In this document: one piece after another, positions 29,888 to 41,634 of the stretch
Layout: every line of letters begins with the position of its first letter
Position numbering within the stretch: the stretch's first letter is position 1
Origin: Leucosporidium creatinivorum
Lineage: Eukaryota > Basidiomycota > Microbotryomycetes > Leucosporidiales > Leucosporidiaceae
NCBI GenBank assembly: GCA_001600635.1
Contig: BCKL01000001.1
Coordinates: 585,327 to 649,326, forward strand
Direction: 5' to 3'
DNA length: 64,000 bases
Notes under the pieces: model-generated
What the model was told of the DNA's origin: nothing
The model's database searches: none
The model's input: only the letters and a program-made list of their open reading frames with translations
Translations under genes and position numbers: made by a program

Positions 29888-32800
29888 TCAAAGTTGAGGC
29901 ATCTCGGGGACAGGCTGAACCTTCCGCCTCAGCAGCGGCGCCTTGAACGATGCCATGCTGTTGGCGCGGCCCAGATCCGTCAAGTTGAAGCTCGCGTCAC
30001 TGTACTCGGAGGTGACAGAGTTGGCCCGAGCCAGGTCGCTGTTGCTGCCCGTGTTCGCGCCCGAGAGGCGGTGGAGGGCGGCTTGACGAGTCTCGAGGGC
30101 GGCGATCTTCGACTTGACGGAAGGGAGGATGGTGGTGGGTCGACGCTGAGGGGGTGGTGCGGGTGCTGTGCGAAGGTCGTGCATCGAGCGAGCGGCGCGG
30201 AGGGTGGTGGTTGGAGCGGCCTTGACCTTGCGAGGGGAAGAAGGAGCGAGGCGAGGGCTGCTGACCGAGATGGTGGGAGAGGCGCGAGCTGAGACGGGCT
30301 GAGAAGGTGTGCGAGCTGCCTCGATCTCGGGTGACGACTTAGCGGAGGAGGAGTCGAGCTCTGGGGCATCAGAGGTGTTGCCAGCCGAGAGAGTTGGCGA
30401 GGCCGCCTCGCGCAGAGACTTGGAAGAGGCCTTGCGAGTGACTCCAGGGCTACGCTTGAGCGAAGACATGGAAGGCTTTTTGTTGAGCTCGAGGCGAGTG
30501 GAGGCGTCGCGAGCGGCTGAAGCCTTGGTGGGGCTGCCGAAGGAGGGGGCGCCAGTCGGCCGAGGAGGGAGAGGTCGAGGAATGGAGCGAGGAGGACCCA
30601 TATCGTTGCGAGAAGGCTGTCGACGGATCGGCGACTGGGGAACGGGGAGCTCGACGTTGGCCTTGACGGGGGAGGTAGGGGTAGCGAAGGCGAACTTGTC
30701 GGATCGCTTCATCGCCGACTTGGGCATCTGAGCATCCTGCTTGACCGGCGAAGAAGGCCTCGAGCGAGTGATCGGCGAGCGAACGGCCGCCTGGGAGCGA
30801 CGAGGCGAAGGAGGGGGCATGAGCACTTGACGCTCGACGGCGGGCTCCTCGTCGTCGACCTCGTCGTCGCTGAACCGCGACTGCATCACAGCATCGAGCT
30901 CGAGCTCGTCGTCCGAGTCCGCCTCCATACGTTGCTGCTGCTGCTCGACGAGGCGAGGACCGTCGAGAGTGAGGGGATCCTGCGTTCGGCCGCCGAAGTA
31001 GGCCTGGTCGTCGGGTACGTCGTCGAGGTCGTCCAGCTGTAAGTCGTCCATTGGCTGCTCCGCGTACATGTTCTGGAAAGGCTCGTATCCACCGTCGTAG
31101 AGGCGTTCTCCTCCTCCGCCGAAGTAGCCATCTCCCTCGCCTTGCTCCTCCCACTGCTCGATCTCGGCGCTTGAAGCGACCGAGCGAAGAGTGCTCTTGG
31201 TAGGCGAACGTCCCTCCCGTCGAGCGGTGGCGGAAGCGATGGCCGAGGTGATGCACTCGAGCGACATGCGGTGGGTGAGTTGGCGTTCGAGAGCCTTGCC
31301 GACGACGACCTGGTCGCGAGGGAGAGGAGGAAGGGGCGCCATCATCGACGCCTTGGAGGCGAAGCTGGCTGCCTGGTGCGGCTCGACGACCGACTGGGCG
31401 CGAGAGAGATCTGTCGTCCGAATCGAGTCGGCCGAGGCGACTCGCGAAAGGGCGGGAGCAACTGCTGCGCGAGTGGCAGGTCCACGGCCAATGTTGAGAT
31501 CCTCGAGACGAAGCGAGTCCATGCTAGCCATCCTTGCCGGTGGCTCGCGACGAAGCGTCTCGGCGCGAGTGTTTCCAGCTCCTCGAAGTTGGTCGATGCT
31601 CCAGCTCTTGGCGAGGGCGCGAGGTGGGAGGTTGGCGGTGCTGATGTCTCCCGAATGGCCGGGAGGAGGGTCGAGGGAGAGGAAGTTGACGACGCGGATG
31701 GGAATGTCGGCGCTGACGTCCGCCGAGAGGGAGCCGCCGACCGAGACCTTGATGGCGTAAGTGATCTCGACATGGCGTCCGCGAGGGATGCTGAGCTCAT
31801 CGGGCTGTGAGAAAAGCGAGAGACGATAAGCGAGAGCTTGACGGGCGTAGCTGCGAAGAACGAGACTGACGGGAACGAGAAGGAAGTGCGAAAAGTCGGC
31901 GCTCTCTCCACCCTCCACGCCCATCCAGTTGCCCTTGGCAGTCACTCCCTTGCTACCCTTCTTGCCCATCTCCAGCGTCGACTCGGCGACCTTCTTGCGA
32001 GTCGTCTGAGTGTGGCAGGCGTCGGCATCGATGTCGCCGTCGGGACTCGTGCCGTCGTAGCCTCCCGAGCCGGCGTCGAGGTAAGGCCGAGGACGGAAGA
32101 TGGTGGTGGTGCGAACGAGAGAAAGAGTGAGAGACTTTATCTGCTCGAGAGGCGGGAGATAATCAGCTCAGTTCGAAAGATGGAGTGCAAAGTCGAGCTC
32201 ACCTTCTTGCTGGACTCGTTCTCGACGCTAATCTCGACGTAGCAACGCTGACCAGCGACCCAGTTGGCGCGATGCATTCTCGCCGAAAGGTTGACCTTGC
32301 CCGATCCACCCATGAAGAGACCTTTCGCCGCGCTGGCGACGAGAGGCTTGAGTGCCGGAGCGAGGAGGACGGCGGGGTTGAAGTAGGGGAAGATCTCGAC
32401 ATGGCGGTAGAAGTGGGCGATGGAGCGATCCTTGCCGTTCGACGACTTGAGCTTGATGGAGCTGTGAGACGAATCGGTCAGCATTCACTCGGTTCGAAGG
32501 GGAAGCTCGAGACTCACCCGATGACGATGTAGCGAACGACGCCTTGCTTGCTCTTCCACCCTCCCTTGGCACCCTTGCCAATCGGTAGGTGCATGCTGAA
32601 GGGTACGGTGTGCTGACCTACGCGAGCCTTGTGGAAGCCTTCGAGGTCGGCGGCCGAGTCGAAGCAGGGAAGGGGAGAGTTGGGAGCTTTGGTCGTTCCC
32701 TCGAGCGAGGAGATGGTGCTGGCGTGGTGGTAGAAGATGTGACGAGCGTCTTGCGAAGAAAGCTCTGCGAGAAGAATTGAGGTCAGGGCAATCGAGGGAG

Positions 32801-34694
32801 GAGACGAACGAGTTCACTCACCCTCGAAACCGACGACTCGAACTTTCGGCCTTCCCACCCAGACCTCGCTCTCCATGAGCTTTGGCTTCCGCACTCGAAC
32901 CTCCATGCGACCTTTGAGCGTTCCACCTTCGACAACAAGCGAGCTCTCGAGAACGACATCGAGCTCGACTCGCGCCTTGCTCGCCGCCTTGCCCTGCTCG
33001 AGCATGACCGGCGAAGTGACGACGGCGAGGGTTGAAGGACGGGAGGAGGCGTGAGAAGAGGCGCGCTGGCGAGTAGAGGCGGTGGCGGCGGAAGAGGCGG
33101 AAAGAGCTGGCGATTCGGCCATGGTAGGGAGAGGAGGAGGGAGGACGCTGTTCCTGCTCGGCGCGAGTAGGCGGTCGAGCTCCTTGCTCCTCCTACTGGG
33201 GTTGGCGCCGACGGTGAGGAGGGTGCTGTGTCGTGCGAGTGCCGAGTTGGAGCTACTGGCTGTCGATCCTGCCTTGGTGGAGCGCGAGTCGGCGGCCGCT
33301 TCGGCGCGAATGACCGTCTCCTCGCCGTTGCGCATGCTCTCGCTCGTCTCGTGCGGGCTGATATGCTCGCCCTTGGCGTAGCCATCCTGATCGAGAGCGA
33401 CGAATGCTCCACCCGTTTCGGCGGGCTCGAGTCCCTTCATCGAAGCCTGCGAGCGCATGGCGACGACCTCGGAATTGGGCCTCGACGCCCTGGGGCGCTC
33501 CTGCTCCGTCTCCTCAGCCGTCTCCTGCTCCTCCTCCCGCTCCTCGTCCTCCTCTTCTCTCGACGACGGCCGAGGGATCCGATCCGTGGCGCACATGGAG
33601 CGCGACCTCGTCCTCGCCGGCTGTCGTAGCTCCGAAGGGTAGGAAGGAACGTGACGCTCCGCCGCCGACTTGTGCAGGCGCTGCTTCTCCTCCTGGTAGA
33701 AGCGATGTTGCTGCTGAAGCTGGCGCTCGAGGTTGCGACGCTGCAGTCCTCCGGCGCTGGAAGGAACGCTCTCGCTCGGGCTGCCTACGCCGTAGCGGTC
33801 GTCGTCCGATTCCTCTTCCTCGACGTCCTGCTCCTCCTCAACCGCTTCTTGACGTTGCGGGTCGTTGTACTGATACGACTGGGTGGGCTCGGCCTGCTGC
33901 TCCGAGGCCTGGAGAGCTGCAAGTTGTCCGAGCTCGAGCATCGACTTGGGCCGAGCGAGCGAAGGCTGCCGCCGACGGTCTTGGAGGAAGGCGGGGAGTC
34001 GAGAAGGGGTAGGAGCGGGTGCAGGAGCGGTAGTGGGTCCCTCCTCTTCCTCGTAAACGGGGTGAGGGCGATGGTAGGAGGTGTACTGCTGAGGCGGAGG
34101 AGGAACGAAGGGTTGCGAGTGGGTGTACTCCATCGGAGGAGCGGCGTAGTGGTAGGCGTAAGGGTTGTAGTGGATCTCCTGCATACTCTGCGCGTGTCGG
34201 AGCTGTCCAGGCTGAGGGAATTGATGCGCGTAAGGTCCGGCGCCGGAGTTGGTCGACGAGGGGAGCGAGGAGAGGGATGCAGGCGAGTAGTCCAACGCCG
34301 AATCAGACTCCGACGAGTGCTCGAATTCGGATAGCGGCGACAGCGAGTGATGTTGCTGCTGGTACATGCCATGCTGCTGGTGCTCCTTGCCGAGCACCTC
34401 TGGCGTGCCGGCGGCGATGCGAACCCTTCGATGCCCGTTCGAGTCGCTCGAATCGCCTTTGACCATGGGTTGGCTGTACCGTTGCATCCCACCCCTCCCA
34501 TTCAGCCCTTCGTCGTAGGACATGGAATGCTGCAGTGACCGGGGCTGCGCATAAGGCTGTTGTTGAGCGACGTGCTGGTGGAAATCGCGCTGGTGCTGCT
34601 GTAGGTGAGCAGGGACGGTAGGCGAAGGATGGAAGGTGATGCCTAGTCCAGATACAGCCGAGTTGCCCGAGCTGGACGCCGCGGCGGACGACAT
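29888..34694 (-). CDS. arrestin-fold protein (alpha-arrestin-like), large
   Basis: A large protein starting MSSAAASSSGNSAVSGLG. The first 500 residues are Gln/His/Ser-rich and disordered. An arrestin N-like sandwich then begins (KARVELDVVLESSLVVEGG, GRMEVRVRKPKLME, PKVRVVGFEGE) and continues in later exons: FSMHLPIGKGAKGGWKSK, VVRYIVIGSIKLKSSNGK and FYRHVEIFPYFNPAVLLAP. The C-like half follows: ARMHRANWVAGQRCYVEIS, then LSIPRGRHVEITYAIKVSV and SADIPIRVVNFLSLDPPP. A disordered Ser/Pro tail of about 600 residues ends PVPEMPQL. Alpha-arrestins link membrane permeases to Rsp5-type ubiquitin ligases, but I did not find a strict PPxY motif, so the ligase link is open. Introns are short. The start at 34694 is the first Met of a long open exon. 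Confidence 0.78.
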
Positions 34695-35010
34695 CGAGCG
34701 AGGCGACAGAGAGTTGAGCGACTGAGCTGCTCGGTAGTTGTGTGGGGAGGAGGATGAGGCCGAGGGGCGGTGTGTACTCGATTAGGTGGTCCCCGGTAGT
34801 CGACCTACGCGCTTAGCGGTGTACTGCAGAAAGACGAAGAGTTGGTAGAAGGAGAAAGGCTCGGACGTCGTTGGCCTCCCGTAAGGTTCACGCTGGAAGA
34901 GAGTTGACCGATCATCTAACTCGGCGAACAAATCGACGCGCTGTTGGCTTCTCTGCAAAGAAGCATCACCAAAATCAGTCCAGAAACTGCCTGTAATATC
35001 ACACTACCAT
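34695..35010. other. intergenic, leader of the arrestin-fold gene
   Basis: About 300 bases upstream of the arrestin-fold start and downstream of the C2-protein stop. No gene, repeat or RNA is seen. An acceptor-like CTGCAG near 34826 could belong to a leader intron. Confidence 0.3.
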
Positions 35011-38000
35011 TCACGCCGCCTCAGCCAAACTCCTCGCCAACTCCTCATCCTGTTCCTCCCTCCTCCTCCTCGCTTCCTCCTCCCCAACTCCTTCCTCCGC
35101 CATCCTCTTCGCCAGCTCCTCATCCTCCCTCTCCCTAGCCTCCCTCTCACTCTGCAGCCTCTCCTCCTCTCTCATCATCCTCGCAAACTCCTCATCGGCC
35201 TTCTTCTCCCGCTCCTGGCGCTCGGATTCTCGGCGCTCGTTCTCGCGCGCGAGGGCGGCGGCCATACGTGCGTCCTCGCGCTCTTGTTGGATACGTTGGG
35301 CGAGGGCGGCTTGGCCTGCGTGGATGCGGGAGGCGGAAGCCGAGGAGGCGGCCGACGAGGCGTTGGCGGCGCTGGAGGAGGATGAAGCCGTCGCCGAAGC
35401 GGAGGTCGAGGTCGATGCTGCTGCCGTCCGTTTGCTGTCGCCCGTCGAAGGCGTGGTAGCAGGTCCCTTGCCCTTTTCCGCCGCGGTCGGTTTGACGCTG
35501 TAGATCGGCGGTGGTAGCTCGGCGTCGTCGAACCGATCCTCCTCGCCGTCCTCGCGACCCTGCGCCTGCGCTCTCTCCCTTTCCTCGACCCTCCTCCTCT
35601 CCCTCTCAGCTTGTTGCTCCCTCTCAAACTCCTCGAGCTTGGTCCTTCCAGCGGGAACGGCAGGACTAGCGACCCTCGGCGGCGTATCAGCGCGGAGGCG
35701 ACGAGGAGGGGTCGGCGGAGGCTGTGGTGAAGGGGAGCGAGCGGCAGGAGGAGGAGGAAGGGGAGGGGCGAGGGGCGTCTTGGGTGGAAGAGGGGGAGCG
35801 GTAGCGCCTTTGTAGGCGCCGGGAAGGGGGACCGAGTCGGTAAAGTCGAGGGAAGACGAGCGCCGAGCCTCGACTGGAGGGCGCTGCTGCTGAGGCTGCG
35901 CGGTGGAGGGGCGGTAAGGGCCTTGAGGGATGACTGGTGGGGAGTATGGAGCTTGCTGCTGCGGAACAACGGGAGGGGATTGCGAGCGGCGGTGTTGAGG
36001 GGGAGGACCTCGATGCGGCTGGAACTGAGGCGAAGGCGTCGAAGTGGGCTGGTAGGAAGTCTGGTGCGAAGGAGCGTGGGCTGGGTAAGGTCCTTGACCG
36101 TAAGGCTGGGTGGAAGGGGGCGTAGCCGGCTGCGCGGGCGTCCAAGCTTGCGGCTGAGGAGGGGCAGGCGAGGGGGAGGGTCGATAAGCTGGCTGTTGAT
36201 GCTGGTGAGGAGGAGGAGCCGCATGAACTGGCGAGGTAGGGTGGTGAGGTATATTGGCGGGGAAGATGGCGCCAGTGGTCTGCACCTGAATCTGAGGCGT
36301 CGGCGATGGCTGAGGCTGAGTCGATCGCGCCCAATTGTCGGCCTGGTAGCCTTGAGGCGCCTGCGTGAAGGCCGAAGGCGCTCCCTGTACACCAGTCATC
36401 CATCCGACCGGCGCCTGTCCCGCGTGAGCGACTTGGCCTGGCTGCGATGGCGGCCCGCTCGATCTCCGCTCTCCTTGCTGCTGTTGCTGAGGCTGCCACT
36501 GTGGCTGCTGCTCTTGACGAGGAGCATGCTGAGAATGATTGCCGTGGTGCTGCTGTTGCTGCTGAGGACCGGGGTTACCTTGCTGATGCGGAGGTGGTGG
36601 GGCAGGGCTCGTCGCGGGCTGAGGCATCGAATGGCGTTGTGGAGGGGGACCTGCTTGATCTGGATCGAGATGCAGGTGCTGGATGGGGAGTTGCGGGTCG
36701 GACTGATGCTGAACGTGCCCGGAAGTGGGGTGAGGAGGAGGGCGAGCTTGCTCGGCGAAAGGTTGAGGTGTACCGTGCAGTTGGAAGTGGGGCTGCTGGT
36801 GGGGAGGAGCGCCGGCTTGAGCTGAGTGGTGGTGACTAGGCTCGGGTGAGGGTGTAGGCTGTTGAGGGTGAGCCTGGGGGGCCGCTCCGCCATTCTCGCT
36901 CTCCTCGGCTGTCGCCTCCATCGCCGGCTGGGGCACGCCCTGCCTCCCTGGCCTCAAGAAGGCGGGGATCTCAGGCGGCTCGGGATCTCCAGGCAACGGC
37001 AGCACTGGAGGTTTCCTTGTCGGCGCAGGAGGGTTGGCGCCAGCAGCGACGAAAGCCTGAGCCTTGACTCCCTTTCCTGGCACTGGCGGTCGGCCGTTTC
37101 CGTTCGGCGCAGGTCGAGAGGCGTATCCATTGCCCTCGCTTTGGGCTAGAGCTTGTTGGATCTTGGGGCGAGGAGCGGGGACGAAGCGGCCGGAGGGATT
37201 GTCGGCGGGGAGAGGGAGGATCATCGGTCCTCGAGCCACGCGAGTCGCGGGGTCGAGCTTAGAGGGTCGACGTTGGAGGGAGGTCTGTACGTACATGGTC
37301 AGCGTCGGTCGTCTGCAGATGCGAGCAGAGGACGAACAGCAGGCAGCACGGCGGGGTAGTAGGTCTGCGATGACAGCCGGGCATCAGCTCGGTCGGAAGG
37401 CAGACTGTCGGGGAAGGCTCACCATCTCCAAGAACACCTCTCCCATGTACTTCCCGTTCAGCTTGACCTCCACCCACTCTGTAGCGAAACCTAAGATCAG
37501 CTTGCGCTCGCTCCCCCACTTCGAGACGTGCGCTTCCTCCGCCGAGCCCTCGAAGCAGCACAGCGAGATACTCACCATCAAACTCGTTATCCTTCCACTT
37601 GCCATCAATCACCACATAAGCCTCTCCGACCATTTCGCTCTCCTGCTTAGACTCCTGCCTCATGACGGTAATCTTGAGCTTCTGCTGCTCCCCTTCCACC
37701 TCGTAGACGGTGAAGCGGAACTCGTCATCCCATACTGTAGCGGTATACGATCCGTCAGCTTAGCTTGAGCGCTGCCAGAGCAGCGTAAGCTCACTTGGAG
37801 TCTGTCCACCGCCCGCATCGACCTTCGTCTGAGCCTGAGTCGAATTGGAGAGCTCGACGAGGCAGAAGGGATCTTGCTTGGAGAACTGCAGACATACAGC
37901 GAGTCAGCCCTTGCTTCTTTGAGCTGCGAGAGTGGCTCGGGAGCTACTTTATGAGGATCAGCGAGATGCTGTGCTGTGGACGCGTCGGGAGGGGATTAGC

Positions 38001-38092
38001 TGTGTACAAAAGCAGCAGATGATGCCCTACATACCTCGAACGACGATCACCACGAGCTGCGCGCACTCTCGTTTGGCTGGTGAGGAAGCCAT
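35011..38092 (-). CDS. C2-domain protein with long proline-rich tail (Inn1/Fic1-like)
   Basis: The N-terminus MASSPAKRECAQLVVIVV begins a C2 domain. After introns it continues FSKQDPFCLVELSNSTQAQT, then TPVWDDEFRFTVYEVEG, KLKITVMRQESKQESEMVGE and FATEWVEVKLNGKYMGEVF. This DPFC...WDDEFRF pattern is a typical C2 core. The next 650 residues are rich in Pro, Gln and His with many PxxP stretches, for example APPLPPKTPLAPPLPPPP. The protein ends in a strongly charged coiled coil (ARENERRESERQEREKKADE to ELARSLAEAA). A single N-terminal C2 followed by PxxP-rich sequence is the plan of yeast Inn1 and fission-yeast Fic1, which couple the contractile ring to septum synthesis. The coiled-coil end is unlike those. 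One small exon between the first and second C2 strands (about 37890-38035) could not be placed. Confidence 0.7.
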
Positions 38093-38546
38093 GATAGCGG
38101 AGGAGGCGAAGAGGTGTGAGCTCGTCGCTCGCCGTACTTAAATCTCAGCGGAGCTCGAGTGAGTTCAATGTGGTGATTCGACTTGGCAGATTGTATTGCA
38201 GTCGCTCTTCCTCGGCTGCTCGCAGGTCGAGTCACTGGCCTTCCTTGATTTTACTGCGAGCACCGCACTCTCGGCGATTGCGAAGCAGCTCGCTCTCACA
38301 CAAGTCGGCGGTCCCGCTGATGAGTGCAAACTACGAGAAGCAGGTCGCAAGGAGATCTATGCCAGATAAGCCAAGCTGCAAACGAGCTGCTTGATCTGCA
38401 CCTGAGCAGCTTCGCCAGCCTGGCCGAACGATGTTCGGCGTTCAAGGTCTCCGCCGCTGTACCTCGTTCAGCCCCATAGTCAAGTCCAAGGCATGCGCAC
38501 TATCTTACAAATACTCCTACACGTCTCTTCGACTGCCGACTACCCC
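38093..38546. other. intergenic, promoter of the C2 gene
   Basis: About 450 bases between the C2-gene start and the RPA34 stop, both on minus. It should contain the C2-gene promoter. No further gene is visible. Confidence 0.35.
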
Positions 38547-39742
38547 TCAATCGCTCTCATCCGCCTCGGCCTTGACCTTCTTACTCTTCTTCTCCTTCTT
38601 AGCCTTCTTCTCCTTCTTCGGGCTCTTGACCTCCTCTTCCTCCCCATCCACATCCATCTTGACCTCCGCCTCAACCTGCTCCAATCGTTCCGGGATGACA
38701 GGCTCAGGCGCATTGTCAAACTGACCCTTTCCGCCGACGGCCCTCATCCCCGGCAGGAGGATCCTCATCTTCAATCCTTCGGGCTGTTCACGCTTGAGCT
38801 TCTTGGCTGCTACGACTTCGGGTTGGAGCAGCTCGGTGGAGGACAGGATGCCACCCGGGACGGGGGAAGGTTGGGAGGTGATGAGAGTTGAGGGTTGGGT
38901 GGAGGAGGGGCGGAGGGAGGTGATGGACGAGGGAAGGGCGCGGGTGATGACGAGGTGGTGGGCGAGATCATGAGGAGCTGTTGAATTGAACTCAAGTTAG
39001 CTGCACCGAGCAGGAATCCCGAGTGAGAGAGATTAAAGACCGACCGGCGAACAGCTTATCCCCTTTGCTCTTCTGCGGCAGCAATGGCACCAGACTCCTC
39101 ATCTCCTCACCACCATGACTTCCCTCCTGACGCTTCCTCTTCTGTCCCGCACTGGCATCCTCCTGCACCGCCTCGTCGGCGAAGTGAACCTCGTACTCGG
39201 TGCTGCTCTTCTTCGGCGTGAAGGTGGCCAGAGGGCCCTTGCCGACCTTCTTCGGCTCGGTAGGGAGGTTAATCACCAATCCATCGAGCGCAGGGGGCTT
39301 GACCTGTAGGTGATCGATCAGCGTGGGAAGCGCGAGAGCTGCAGCGAGTGCGACGCACCCCGTCGGGCACCCTGATCGCCCACAGCTGGAGGGCCGGGTT
39401 GGCATTGAGGTCGTCCAAATCGATTGAGCTCTTTCCTACAAGTCCGCTGACCTGCTTGAGACCCTTGGGAGGCTTGTACTTGCTGCGAAACCCGTCGGCG
39501 AAGGGTCAGTCTTTTTTGCGGCTTTCGAGGGCATTCTGCTGGGCTACAGCCTAGCTAGAGGTGACGTACGAGCTACGCGTAGCATTGACAGCTGGTGCTG
39601 CTGCCTCCTGCTGCTGCTGCTCGGGCTCAGGCGAAGCGGAAGAGCGATCAGAGCCAGACGAGGATGAGGCGGAGCTGCTCGAGGCGGAGGAAGAGGCAGC
39701 AGGCGAGGCTTCCTTGACGGCTTTAGTGGACTTCTTGGCCAT
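38547..39742 (-). CDS. RPA34: RNA polymerase I subunit RPA34 (A34.5-like)
   Basis: A34.5 forms a dimer with A49 on RNA polymerase I and stabilises elongation on rDNA. The gene starts MAKKSTKAVKEASPAAS with a Ser-rich lead. It then enters SKYKPPKGLKQVSGLVGKSS, matching the family's (F/Y)xPPKGF opening. Later segments are LQLWAIRVPDGVKPPALDG, TEYEVHFADEA and SLVPLLPQKSKGDKLF. The C-terminus is a lysine-rich tail (KKEKKAKKEKKSKKVKAEAD), as in A34.5. Size and disorder are as expected. The protein family is poorly conserved, so the call rests on the opening motif, the mid-region PLLP and the Lys-rich tail. Confidence 0.72.
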
Positions 39743-39857
39743 GGCTGTAGGTTGATATTGAGATAACGAGGTGTAGTTGCAAGAGGGAGAACTCGAGTTT
39801 CCCGACCGCGCTTCTCTCCCTTCGCCTGCTCGCTTCGATTGTTCGCCGAAAGCACGA
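39743..39857. promoter_or_regulatory. 115-bp divergent promoter, RPA34 / acidic unknown
   Basis: The two start codons are only 115 bases apart (if the downstream Met at 39858 is used), so the promoter must be shared. This suggests coordinated expression of the unknown protein with a Pol I subunit. Confidence 0.45.
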
Positions 39858-40889
39858 ATGGCTTCGACTACAGCGCTCAGCTCGGCGCAGGAGACCCGAT
39901 TGATTCACTACCTAGACGACGAGCTATCCAAGCTACAGCGCGCCTTTGAAGCGCGCCATTCGCCCTCATCTACGCTCCCCACCCTTTCGCCTTTCCTCGA
40001 CCAAGTCCTGGCGCTCCTCTCCTTCATCCTCAAGATCCCTTGCAGCGCAGCGTCAGACAGCCTATTGCGTACCGCCTACTACCTCACATTGACCGGCCTC
40101 CTCCCCGACGCGCTCAGCTACGAGCTCCCACTTGAAACGCTGCCGGACCTCTGGAGGGCGCTTCGGCGATTCGACGCAGGATGGGTAGCAGTCCTCCATG
40201 GTCAAGCATGGGATTCTTCCGCCGAAGCGGCCGCTGCTCTCCCGCCGAACACTACTCCCATCCTACTGAGCTGGACCGAGCGCGCCCGCTTGAGTTCCCT
40301 CGTCACCGAGATTAGGTCTACCCTCGCCATCGCCCTCGGCATCCCCGTACATGGAGGAGAAGGAAGGAAGGAGTATAACCCGAGAGGCGAGGTGGTCGAA
40401 CCGAGGATGAAGCCGTTGGAGACGGAGATGAGTAACGGCGAGGAGGGAGAGCATGAATCGGGGGCGCTGGTGGATGGTGCGGAGGTGGGAGGAACACCGA
40501 GCTTGGTGGAGGATGGGGAGGATGATGAGATGGAAATTATGGAGGTCGACACCCCGGCGGACGAGGATGAGGACGACGACGACTTTGAGGAGGTGGACGT
40601 CTCCCCTTCGGCCTCACCGTCTACCGCCTCTCGCGCCCTATCTCCCCTCTCTCCCGGCTCGCAACAACCGCAAGAAGCCTTTTCCATCCACTTCCACGCC
40701 CCTCCATCAGTACCAGTCTCGACAGACGTCGTCGAGGCCCTCAACTCCGAACCCAAAGCGGCCATGGATCCGGACGAGGAATACGGCAACTTTGATGGAG
40801 ATGAGACTGAGGAGGATAGGGGAGTCAAGATTGAGTGTGAGAAGGTGTTTGAGGGGACCATTGCGGCGTTGAAGGAGATGGGGGCCTAG
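39858..40889 (+). CDS. unknown protein, helical N-terminus, acidic C-terminus
   Basis: I do not recognise this family. A single-exon protein of 343 residues starting MASTTALSSAQETRLIHYLD. The first 180 residues look helical and folded: LPTLSPFLDQVLALLSFIL, LLRTAYYLTLTGLLPDAL, WRALRRFDAGWVAVLHG and ARLSSLVTEIRSTLAIAL. The second half is acidic and disordered (DEDEDDDDFEEVDVSP). A short conserved-looking end follows, DPDEEYGNFDGDETEED then KVFEGTIAALKEMGA. The divergent partner is RPA34. The acidic tail would suit a nucleolar or chromatin role, but this is inference. An earlier in-frame Met at 39777 would extend into the shared promoter. Confidence 0.65.
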   Translation: MASTTALSSAQETRLIHYLDDELSKLQRAFEARHSPSSTLPTLSPFLDQVLALLSFILKIPCSAASDSLLRTAYYLTLTGLLPDALSYELPLETLPDLWRALRRFDAGWVAVLHGQAWDSSAEAAAALPPNTTPILLSWTERARLSSLVTEIRSTLAIALGIPVHGGEGRKEYNPRGEVVEPRMKPLETEMSNGEEGEHESGALVDGAEVGGTPSLVEDGEDDEMEIMEVDTPADEDEDDDDFEEVDVSPSASPSTASRALSPLSPGSQQPQEAFSIHFHAPPSVPVSTDVVEALNSEPKAAMDPDEEYGNFDGDETEEDRGVKIECEKVFEGTIAALKEMGA

Positions 40890-41634
40890 TTGAGTGTTCG
40901 GCGTTGGCTTGAGGCAGAGATGGGAGGGGGCGGAAGGGCAGAGAGCATTCGCAATAGTACTATGATGTCTTTGTTGTACTTATGAGCCGTTCATCCTGAT
41001 CTGAAGCTTTCGTTCAGCGAGCGCGTAGGTGAAGCGGTCGACGAGCAGCTCGAGACGGCTCAGCCTCCCGCGTTCACTTGCTCATTTCTCGCTTCTCTCG
41101 ACTTCGTCTACGGTAAGCTGTCATAGCTCAGCTTTAGCACTGGCCTAGACCCTACCACCACCCACACGCTCAGCTACAAACAGGACAGCTCTCGCCTCTC
41201 TGGAATCGCGCTTAGGACGGATTGAGGCTTGCTGAGGACGTGCGGCTCGACCAGGAGACCGCGCGGAAGCTACAGGTGAGTCTTAAGTCTGCTCTTTTGC
41301 TGCTGTTGGTCGAGGGAGCGGGTAGAAGGGCTACAGCTCGGCAGAGCCACGCATCTCGTGGGTGGAGCAGGCGGACGGGGAGGAGAGGTGGGATGGGAGA
41401 GAGGGAGGGCTATAGAGGAAAGAGGGTACAGAGCTTCAGCTGATCTTACTCTTTCCTGCTCGCAGAGGACCTCGCGTGCTCGGACGAAGCTCGGCTTAGC
41501 TCTCTCGGCTTTCCTTCGCGCCTGGACTCGACTGAAGGTGAGCAGCTCGCTACAAGCCTCTCCAGGATTAAGCTGACCCTCTTCTGCTCACCCATAGCCC
41601 CCATCCTCGACGCCCTCTCGCATCCTCCACGGAC
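40890..41634 (+). other. long leader of the next F-box gene, likely spliced
   Basis: No ORF with coding character. Several consensus intron ends are visible on plus: a donor GTGAGTC near 41275 with an acceptor CTCGCAG near 41465, and a donor GTGAGC near 41538 with an acceptor CCCATAG near 41598. This suggests a multi-intron 5' leader for the gene starting at 41635. Confidence 0.4.
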
